The notes beneath the pieces are model-generated. The model saw nothing but the letters and a program-made list of their open reading frames with translations. It did no database searches and was not told where the DNA came from. A stretch of 64,000 nucleotides of DNA from Lachnospiraceae bacterium 28-4. Lineage in GTDB: Bacteria; Bacillota; Clostridia; Lachnospirales; Lachnospiraceae. Both the position numbers and the translations under genes were made by a program. Shown one piece after another: positions 57,519 to 64,000 of this stretch. Each line of letters begins with the position of its first letter. Positions within the stretch are counted from its first letter, which is position 1. The stretch lies in NCBI GenBank assembly GCA_000403275.2, contig KE159600.1:1-64000 (forward strand), in the 5' to 3' direction.

Positions 57519-58418
57519 ATGAAAATCCAATATTTAAACGGCGGCCTTGCCAATCAGGTTTTCCAATACATCTTTGTACGTTTTGCGGAACTCTATTATC
57601 CGGCAGGCGGCCCTTGGTTTCTGGACGATTCTTTCTTTTTTGCCAACAAGGTCCATAATGGTTATGAGCTTGAAAAGGTATTCGGCATTCAGGCCAACCT
57701 ATTGAGTCGTTATTTTGATGCCGATGTATGGCAGGAATTGATCCGCAACAGGAAAAACGGCATCAGCCTCGCACAATCTTTTGCAGATATGGATCTTCCC
57801 ATAGAAATGATCGCTGAAACAACCAACTATAAAACACACAATCCTTTTCGGGGCAAAATCTATCGAATCCCATCCAATGAATTCCACCCTGAGATCACAA
57901 AGCTTCCGGGAAACGCTACTTATTACCATGGTTATTGGATTCACCCTCAATGGTTTCGTTCCTATCAGAATATACTGCGGAAAGAATTGTCTTTCCCATC
58001 TATTACCGACACTCAAAATCAAAAATATGCTGATCTGATCGCTTCTTCCAATTCCATCGCGGTTCATATAAGGCGCGGCGATTACATTGACCTTGGATGG
58101 GGCCTTTCTGCTTCTTACTATTTGGAATCTATGAAAAAAGCACTTGCTGAATATCACGATGCTGTTTTCTTCATCTTTTCCGATGACCTTAACTGGTGTC
58201 GACATAATGCCTCTTCCCTTGGATTCCATTTAACACCTGATATCATTTATGTTGAAGGAAATACTGGTAACTCCAATTACCGCGATATGCAGCTTATGAG
58301 CATGTGCCGCAGAATGATTATGTCTAACAGCGCCTTTTGTTATCTTGCCGCATTATTAGGCAATAGTATGGAAATACTTGCCCAACCAACACAAAATATA
58401 GGAGATAGCAGTATATGA
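57519..58418 (+). CDS. family 11 (alpha-1,2-fucosyltransferase-like) glycosyltransferase
   Basis: 299 residues from the ATG at 57519, five bases after AGGAG; an earlier GTG overlaps that site. The start MKIQYLNGGLANQVFQYIF, the donor-binding IAVHIRRGDYID near 183 and NYRDMQLMSMCRRMIMSNSA near 255 are the GT11 motifs. Enzymes of this family add fucose in alpha-1,2 linkage to galactose. Overlaps the next gene by four bases. Confidence 0.92.
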   Translation: MKIQYLNGGLANQVFQYIFVRFAELYYPAGGPWFLDDSFFFANKVHNGYELEKVFGIQANLLSRYFDADVWQELIRNRKNGISLAQSFADMDLPIEMIAETTNYKTHNPFRGKIYRIPSNEFHPEITKLPGNATYYHGYWIHPQWFRSYQNILRKELSFPSITDTQNQKYADLIASSNSIAVHIRRGDYIDLGWGLSASYYLESMKKALAEYHDAVFFIFSDDLNWCRHNASSLGFHLTPDIIYVEGNTGNSNYRDMQLMSMCRRMIMSNSAFCYLAALLGNSMEILAQPTQNIGDSSI

Positions 58419-59500
58419 TTCCCATTTCTATCTGTATCATTGCCAAAAACGAAGAGCAATATATTGGCGAATGTTTGCGCCGCCTTTCCCTTTATGATTG
58501 GGAAATTGTTGTTGTTGACACCGGTTCCACAGATCATACGGTAGAAATCGCCCGCACTTATACTCCCAATGTTTACCATTTTAACTGGATAGATGATTTC
58601 AGCGCCGCTAGAAACTATTCGATTGCCCAAGCCAGCAATGACTATATTTTGGTCGTGGACTGCGACGAATATCTGGAAAATGATGACATGGCTGCTCATA
58701 CGATATCCAGTCTGCCCCAAATGATATCGCCTTATCAGATAGGTATATTGGATCGTTTTAGCCCCTCCGCAGAGCTTTCAACGTCCGGCGAGTCCACATC
58801 TGTTATCCATGAACGGATTGCCCGTTTTTTCAATCGCAAATTCACACATTATAAAGGAACGATACACGAACAGCTTGTATCAAAAACCGGGAAAGCTTCG
58901 GAATTTATTCCTATTCCGCTGGCCTTTTATCATATTGGCTATCAATCCATGGATATAAAAAAAGCGAAAGCTTCCAGAAATATTTCCATGCTGGAAGCCG
59001 AATTAGAAAAAAAGAGAGACGATCCCTATATTCTCTTCCAATTAGGTCAGTCTTATTTTGGCCTATCCAATTATGAACAGGCACTTCCTTATTTTGAGCA
59101 GGCTCTTTCTATGGAAGTTAATGAACAGGAAGAATATGTTCAGACAATGGTCGAGTCCTACGGCTACTGCCTGATTTATTTAAAGCTATTCAAAAAAGCC
59201 CTTGAACTGGAAGGCGTATATTCTGTTTTTTCCCGCCGGGCAGATTTCGTATTCCTTATGGGACTGGTGTACTTGAATAACGCTATGTTTGAAGATGCTG
59301 TCCGCGAATTCCTCAAAGCTGCCACCATCGCCGACTATGCAGCAGTCGGCGTCAACAGCTATCTTGCTTACTATAATGCCGGCGTGATCCATGAATGTAC
59401 AGGCAATATTCCAGAAGCGGCCATGCTCTATAAAAAATGTGGAGATTTTGCGCCCGCTCTACAGCGCCTAACTCAGCTGACTGACCCGCGCTGCGATTAA
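58415..59500 (+). CDS. GT2 glycosyltransferase with TPR repeats
   Basis: 361 residues. The GT-A domain (1-235) has ISICIIAKNEEQYIGECLRR, VVDTGSTDHT near 35 and VVDCDEYLEND near 78, a subfamily shared with SunS-type and flagellin glycosyltransferases. Residues about 205-350 are TPR repeats (YILFQLGQSYFGLSNYEQAL, VYLNNAMFEDAVREFLKAA), which may bind an acceptor protein. That and the fucosyltransferase partner make protein glycosylation a possibility. It converges on and overlaps the next minus-strand gene by four bases. Confidence 0.9.
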   Translation: MIPISICIIAKNEEQYIGECLRRLSLYDWEIVVVDTGSTDHTVEIARTYTPNVYHFNWIDDFSAARNYSIAQASNDYILVVDCDEYLENDDMAAHTISSLPQMISPYQIGILDRFSPSAELSTSGESTSVIHERIARFFNRKFTHYKGTIHEQLVSKTGKASEFIPIPLAFYHIGYQSMDIKKAKASRNISMLEAELEKKRDDPYILFQLGQSYFGLSNYEQALPYFEQALSMEVNEQEEYVQTMVESYGYCLIYLKLFKKALELEGVYSVFSRRADFVFLMGLVYLNNAMFEDAVREFLKAATIADYAAVGVNSYLAYYNAGVIHECTGNIPEAAMLYKKCGDFAPALQRLTQLTDPRCD

Positions 59501-60858
59501 GATTCTACGTCCTTTCTCATTTTTGCTTTCAAATTGTACTGGAAAGCTATATACATAAACCTTTGCGCTCTCCCTTCCAATGCAAGCAACTGGTCGATAA
59601 GTTCATTCTGCCTGTCGCTGATCGGTACACCGCTTCCTTTCAAACTGCATATCTCATACCCTGCTTCATGAAACATCCGTACGATCTCATTATACGTGAA
59701 AAAGTGGATATGAGTCTTATCCAAAAGGCCGCTTTCCATATAAGTGAAATCTCCCTGCATAAGCCCTTCCATTACTGAAATGTGCTGGATATTCGGTATG
59801 CTGGCAATAATATGTCCATTTTCACGCAAAAATCTCTGGCAATATACCACCGTCTTTAAAGGGTTGTGCAAATGTTCCAACACGTCCCCGAAAATAATAT
59901 AATCAAATTTCCTCTCCGGAAAAGGCAGATTTTCTTCTTCAATATTATTCACTACCACATTTGCCACATGAGATGCTATTCCCGCCGATGCAACATTAAT
60001 TTCGCTTCCATATACCTCTGCCTTTGGAAATCTGTTTTTAATTTCCAAAAGCGTAGCCCCACAATCACAGCCAATCTCCAAAACAGAAAAGCCATTTTCT
60101 TTTTCTTCCTCTATCAGGTCGATCAGCATAACATTATAAATATCGTTAAAGTAATGCATTCCCCATTTCTTTTCTAACACATCCCAATAATCAACATCCA
60201 ACAGATCCAATTCTTCCCTCTGCCTGTTAAGATCAAGACACCATAGCAATGCATTTGTACAAACCATAATTTTTTTATCCGCCTTAATCGTTCGAATACA
60301 ATAATCATCCGTAACAGCACGCAGACTATTTACATTTTCATCAAACCCGCCTATTTCATCCAGCATATCTTTTTTCCACAATACCACATGATTATGTGGC
60401 ATTAATGCGTATTTTCCTTTTGCATTCTCATCGGTATCAACCATATCGATAGCCTCTTTATAATCCTGAACATCCAATATTAAATTCGGATTATATCTGA
60501 TATCATTGCATACAATACCGCTTACCGCCCCAATTTCCTCCTCCGCATGCAGCAATTCACAGAGGCGGGATAAATGCTTTGGCGTCAGCATATAGTTTCC
60601 CTCCATAGTCAGCAGATCCGTGTCGATCCCTAACTCCTTTCTGACCATATTGAGTACTGCTCCACTGTTCATCTTCCCTTCATCCAAAAATACATATGTT
60701 ATATCTTCCTGATCCTTTGCCCAATCCTGTAAACCATCTGTAGTGCCATCATCGACAATGACAAGCGATACTTCTACATCACAAAACAACTGAAAACTTT
60801 TTACGACCAATTCGATATTTTCTATCCCGTTATGTGCAAGCACTAAAGCAGTTACCAT
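59497..60858 (-). CDS. GT2 glycosyltransferase / SAM methyltransferase fusion
   Basis: 453 residues. The N-terminal ~220 residues are a GT2 domain (ALVLAHNGIENIELVVKSF; IVDDGTTDGLQDWA; LLTMEGNYMLTPKHL). Residues about 250-425 are a class I methyltransferase: FSVLEIGCDCGATLLEIKN near 252, VYGSEINVA and FDYIIFGDVLEHLHNPLKTV near 310. The GT Asp motif is unclear (TMEGNY), so that half may be altered or inactive. The gene is last in the right-hand operon. Confidence 0.85.
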   Translation of the reverse strand: MVTALVLAHNGIENIELVVKSFQLFCDVEVSLVIVDDGTTDGLQDWAKDQEDITYVFLDEGKMNSGAVLNMVRKELGIDTDLLTMEGNYMLTPKHLSRLCELLHAEEEIGAVSGIVCNDIRYNPNLILDVQDYKEAIDMVDTDENAKGKYALMPHNHVVLWKKDMLDEIGGFDENVNSLRAVTDDYCIRTIKADKKIMVCTNALLWCLDLNRQREELDLLDVDYWDVLEKKWGMHYFNDIYNVMLIDLIEEEKENGFSVLEIGCDCGATLLEIKNRFPKAEVYGSEINVASAGIASHVANVVVNNIEEENLPFPERKFDYIIFGDVLEHLHNPLKTVVYCQRFLRENGHIIASIPNIQHISVMEGLMQGDFTYMESGLLDKTHIHFFTYNEIVRMFHEAGYEICSLKGSGVPISDRQNELIDQLLALEGRAQRFMYIAFQYNLKAKMRKDVES

Positions 60859-60895
60859 TTTTCTATTTCTCCCTTTCCATACTTAATACGCACTT

Positions 60896-61558
60896 TCATT
60901 TTTCAAAATATTCTTTTATAAACCTCTTTCTATATTTATCATAATCCCACATAGACAATACCGGTTTATCATCATGCTGGTGCCAAAACTGCTTATGTAC
61001 CGGCACCACAATTCGGTATCCTCTTTTTCGCATCTCAAAACTCTGGGAAAGATCATAAAAATCCCATCCGTCAAATAAATCCTCTCTCCATGGAATATCA
61101 TATTGCGTAGCCATTAAAACCCCATCTATTCCTTCCACTTCCCACAGCCCGTCCCTTTTCCGGTCATACCGGTATCGCTCCCAGCCTTCTTCCAGCTCAT
61201 AGACTCCCGGCACTCTTTCTCCTGACCACATGAGTCCGCTTTCCGGCAGTTTTTGTATGCCGACTAATCCGATCATGCCGATATTCCTATCGCTCTGGAA
61301 AATAGAAATGATATCGCTGATAAAATATTTATTTACAAGAAAAGCATCCTGATGCATATATACCTTATACTTGGCATTGCTGTTATGCATTCCTTCATTA
61401 TACCCCCCCGTCATGGAACTAGCGCCCTTTATTTCCAGCAGTTCTACTTCTACCCCATCCGGCACTTCCAGCCGATGTATATATCTCACGCACTCTTCAA
61501 AAAACAAATTATTGTTTACGCAAATAATAAAGCATATTTTATGTTCGTTCATTTCCAT
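60896..61558 (-). CDS. GT-A glycosyltransferase-like protein
   Basis: 220 residues from the ATG at 61558, after GGATGGGTGG. FIICVNNNLFFEECVRYI at the start, GASSMTGGYNEGMHNSNAKY near 42 and VYMHQDAFLVNKYF near 63 are those of the Glyco_tranf_2_5 family, whose members lack a classical DXD and carry HQD instead. HQHDDKPVLSMWDY near the end is conserved-looking. A C7 run at 61403-61409 codes the GG of MTGGYN. Acts in the cytoplasm; substrate unknown. Confidence 0.82.
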   Translation of the reverse strand: MEMNEHKICFIICVNNNLFFEECVRYIHRLEVPDGVEVELLEIKGASSMTGGYNEGMHNSNAKYKVYMHQDAFLVNKYFISDIISIFQSDRNIGMIGLVGIQKLPESGLMWSGERVPGVYELEEGWERYRYDRKRDGLWEVEGIDGVLMATQYDIPWREDLFDGWDFYDLSQSFEMRKRGYRIVVPVHKQFWHQHDDKPVLSMWDYDKYRKRFIKEYFEK

Positions 61559-62234
61559 TTTCCACCCATCCAATGATCGTCCGTCTTACTTTCTCCTCAT
61601 CAAATATTCTTGCATCATCCAAAACTACATCCGTTACCGTAAGAGAGATTTTCTTTTCTATCAAATAATCCAATATTTCGTCTGCCGGCTCCAACTCATA
61701 TTCCACCCGTCTGAGAAGAAAGACTAAATGAAAATAGACGTCCGTTAATTCTTCCAGACTATGAACAGTCAAAAGCGAAACAGAACTGCCACTGCTGTAA
61801 AAGCATTTCAGTTCTTCTATAAAAGCTTTTAACATTGTCTCCAAAACAGGGAACTCCCAAAACTTATCGACAATCAGATTTTTTCCCTTTAGCAAGCGAT
61901 ACCATGTAAGAATGTCCAGCCATGCCTCTATCCGTCCTTGTTCCAATAAAACATCGATCCAGTCAGTGAATTCTTTTTTTAGTTGAAAACTAATATCCCT
62001 TTCTTTTTCTTTATTCCGAAAAACTTCTTCTATAAATTTGGCATTATCTTCTTTACTGACAGGTTTTTCATTTTTCCATTTCATCTCGTAACGAATTTTC
62101 TCAAACTCCCTGATCGTGCGAAGAATGTTTTTCTCCCCGGTGGAAAACATCATATCGATTTTCTCCTCATCTGCCGGATACTCCATGTAATACTCTATCC
62201 GGTCAAGCAGTTTTTCGTTGTTTTTATCATCCAA
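61539..62234 (-). CDS. unknown helical protein
   Basis: 231 residues. The start seems to be TTG at 62234, 12 bases after GAGGTG; the next in-frame ATG (MEYPADEEK) would cut 16 residues. No family recognised. The protein is acidic and mostly helical (ILRTIREFEKIRYEMKWKNE, YFHLVFLLRRVEYELEPADE) without membrane segments. It lies 8 bases behind a methyltransferase gene and overlaps the next gene, so it belongs to the glycan operon. Function unknown. Confidence 0.6.
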   Translation of the reverse strand: MDDKNNEKLLDRIEYYMEYPADEEKIDMMFSTGEKNILRTIREFEKIRYEMKWKNEKPVSKEDNAKFIEEVFRNKEKERDISFQLKKEFTDWIDVLLEQGRIEAWLDILTWYRLLKGKNLIVDKFWEFPVLETMLKAFIEELKCFYSSGSSVSLLTVHSLEELTDVYFHLVFLLRRVEYELEPADEILDYLIEKKISLTVTDVVLDDARIFDEEKVRRTIIGWVENGNERT

Positions 62235-62242
62235 AATATTTT

Positions 62243-62974
62243 TTACACCTCTTCTCTTTTAAACATATAGCAATTAAACACAAAGTTATTATTCCAATAA
62301 CCCGTCACATCCGAAGCTGAAAATTTGATATCCATATTATGTTTTGATGCAAACTCCAGAAAAAACTGTTTGGAATAAAACAATTTTGGAAGATTCCTGT
62401 ACCTCCCCTCATAATCCTCTATACTCTTTTTCCGGTAGGCAATGCATTCCTCTTTCTTTTCCCTGTCGCAAATATCTATAATTCCTATGGAATGTCTCGC
62501 TTTCCGGCACATTTTTTCAAGCACGGCAAGAGCATATTCCTCATCCTCAAAATAAGAAAAAACACTATTAGACAGAACCGCATCATACATGGGAGCTATA
62601 GAAATCCGAACCGCCTCTTCACAGATCAGATCTGTTGATGCCAAAGCCCGCCTTGCGCTCTCTATCAGCTGCCCCGAATAATCTGCACCCCCCGTTTCAA
62701 TCCCATCCTTTTCAAACAAATATAAATTTGCTCCGCTCCCGCATCCGACCTCATAAACGCTTTTGATGCTTCCTCCATCTCTGTTTTTATTAAATTCAAG
62801 TTCGCGCTTTATCTGACGGTACTGTTCCACCCATGCTTCATATGCGGGTCCCTCTTCCTGGACATCAAAACCATTGCTCCTCTTCAGTTCAAGAAAGACC
62901 TTTTTCTCATCTTCCTTCTTTAAAATATCCATATCCGCAGAACGTTTTGACCAAACGCTTTTCCACTCATTCAT
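62243..62974 (-). CDS. class I SAM methyltransferase
   Basis: 243 residues from the ATG at 62974, after AGGAGAG; a longer frame overlaps the aminotransferase gene. The SAM motif SVYEVGCGSGANLYLFEKDG is near 76, followed by GGADYSGQLIESARRAL and AVLSNSVFSYFEDEEYA near 130. The N-terminal KSVWSKRSADMDIL resembles methyltransferases of surface-glycan loci. Acceptor unknown. Confidence 0.88.
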   Translation of the reverse strand: MNEWKSVWSKRSADMDILKKEDEKKVFLELKRSNGFDVQEEGPAYEAWVEQYRQIKRELEFNKNRDGGSIKSVYEVGCGSGANLYLFEKDGIETGGADYSGQLIESARRALASTDLICEEAVRISIAPMYDAVLSNSVFSYFEDEEYALAVLEKMCRKARHSIGIIDICDREKKEECIAYRKKSIEDYEGRYRNLPKLFYSKQFFLEFASKHNMDIKFSASDVTGYWNNNFVFNCYMFKREEV

Positions 62975-62976
62975 TT

Positions 62977-63996
62977 TTATTTCTCTCCTAATATTTTTTT
63001 CATAGCTTCCCATAATCTGCAGTTCTCATCTCTGTTTCTGACTGCAAGCCTGATATACTGTCTGCCATTTCCTATTTTAGCTGTCAGATCCTTAATAAAT
63101 ATATTATAATCCGCCAATAACCTTTCCGTCATTTCCGCAGAAGAAATCCCGTTTATAATTTCACACATGATGTAGTTAGCCTGGGAGGGATAAACCCTTA
63201 ATCCCGGCAGTTTCTCCAGCTTATGAAACCACTCATTCCGCGTTTCTTTTAATTTACGGAGTGCATCTTCATAATCCCTATGATATTTCCCCTCTATCTG
63301 CATATAAAATTCTGCAAAAGAATTAATATTCCAGATAGGAATACTTTTCTTTATTTTTTCCAAATACTCTATTTGGGCAGAAGCCAGTATTCCCAACCGA
63401 ATGCCCGGTACTCCATAGGATTTGGATATGCTTTTCATTACTATCAAATTTGGATATTTTTGCAAAATTTCATTGTGGATCAGCGTATTATCCTCTCCTT
63501 CGGCAAAATCCGCAAAGCTCTCATCCACCAGCAGCCTGATCCCTTTGTATCCGGCCCATTCGCACAGCCGCAGAATCCCTTCCTTCTTAATAAAATTACC
63601 GCTCGGATTATCGGGGTTGACTAATACCAGCATCGATATCGCCTTATTTCCGAAAAATTCCATCAACTTATTCTCATCATACCGGAATCCCATGTCCTGC
63701 GTCTGAAATATCTCGCATTTTTCTTCCTCATACCTGTTCGGATATTCCTCAAACGTCGGCTTTATAATCCCTATCTTCCCCTCTTCTATATCCAATACGG
63801 CTTTAATTAATTCTGACGCGCCGTTTCCCGGTATAATATATTCCTGCTTTACCCCGAAATTTTTTGCTGCCAGCAAAGAATTCACTTCCATACCGGAAGG
63901 ATATTGAGACATCAGGATCTCAAAGTTTCCTTTTATTTCCTCTAATAACCTTTTTGGCGGGAAGTATGGATTGACCAGATAACAATAATCCAACAT
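62977..63996 (-). CDS. class I/II PLP aminotransferase (HisC/CobD-like), possibly 5'-incomplete
   Basis: 339 residues in the window. PLP features: IIPGNGASELIKAVL near 53, VNPDNPSGN near 126, LLVDESFADF near 156 and the PLP lysine in MKSISKSYGVPGIRLG near 187. It resembles histidinol-phosphate aminotransferase and threonine-phosphate decarboxylase. The ATG at 63996 lies 4 bases from the window edge and no ribosome site can be checked. In glycan loci this domain is often fused behind a nucleotidyltransferase, so the true start may be outside the window. Confidence 0.8.
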   Translation of the reverse strand: MLDYCYLVNPYFPPKRLLEEIKGNFEILMSQYPSGMEVNSLLAAKNFGVKQEYIIPGNGASELIKAVLDIEEGKIGIIKPTFEEYPNRYEEEKCEIFQTQDMGFRYDENKLMEFFGNKAISMLVLVNPDNPSGNFIKKEGILRLCEWAGYKGIRLLVDESFADFAEGEDNTLIHNEILQKYPNLIVMKSISKSYGVPGIRLGILASAQIEYLEKIKKSIPIWNINSFAEFYMQIEGKYHRDYEDALRKLKETRNEWFHKLEKLPGLRVYPSQANYIMCEIINGISSAEMTERLLADYNIFIKDLTAKIGNGRQYIRLAVRNRDENCRLWEAMKKILGEK

Positions 63997-64000
63997 TTTA

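Noticed and set aside
61403-61409. Seven-base C runs (also near 24272 and 29744) as phase-variable tracts
   Set aside because: Runs of seven are much less prone to slippage than the three tracts of nine or ten, and all keep normal coding sense.

Overview
The window looks like the chromosome of an anaerobic Bacillota, most probably a Lachnospiraceae-type Clostridium relative. The basis is the strong AGGAGG-type ribosome sites, the moderately low and uneven GC, and the gene families present (LicD, TagD- and TagF-like proteins, FkbM methyltransferases, many GT2 enzymes). This is inference; there is no rRNA gene or species marker. Nearly all of it is a surface-glycan locus on the minus strand, with mobile and recombination genes at its left end.

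Left end (1-11.7 kb): an IS110-family element; an HTH gene followed by glf (UDP-galactopyranose mutase); then a tyrosine recombinase. A perfect 21-bp inverted repeat (4574-4594 and 10191-10211) starts 92 bp from the recombinase start codon and encloses 5.6 kb. This holds a pentapeptide-repeat gene and an oppositely directed operon of two radical SAM enzymes (one fused to ATP-grasp) and a nitroreductase. It looks like an invertible cassette. Next is a macro-domain membrane protein whose promoter lies between short inverted repeats.

11.7-22.6 kb: a phosphonate-type trio (PhnW-like transaminase, LicC/PntC-like nucleotidyltransferase, GT2), a CgeB-like glycosyltransferase, and a six-gene operon with its own promoter. 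That operon carries the enzyme set of the Campylobacter jejuni O-methyl phosphoramidate (MeOPN) capsule pathway: L-glutamine kinase, two methyltransferases, gamma-glutamyl-CDP-amidate hydrolase, CTP:phosphoglutamine cytidylyltransferase and CDP-amidate kinase. A sulfotransferase-fold protein just upstream, with a decayed tandem copy, is a candidate phosphoramidoyl transferase.

22.6-55.5 kb: one very long, tightly packed minus-strand glycan operon. It encodes glycosyltransferases (GT2, GT4, GT8, GT32-like), methyltransferases, four radical SAM proteins, amino-sugar genes (DegT aminotransferase, WbqC, a pyruvyltransferase-formyltransferase fusion), AsnB, an epimerase, a TagD-oxidoreductase fusion, LicD and a TagF-like transferase. 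Twelve proteins carry a small Rossmann module at one end or consist of it alone. Three G9-G10 tracts in coding strands suggest phase variation. A strong terminator lies 22 bp before the start codon of the first large gene.

55.5-64 kb: a small helical-protein gene, a CBS-methyltransferase fusion, a divergent fucosyltransferase-GT2/TPR pair, and the distal end of another minus-strand operon (aminotransferase, methyltransferase, unknown protein, two GT2-like proteins) that continues past the right edge. Together the genes describe a complex, phosphorus-decorated and probably phase-variable surface glycan.
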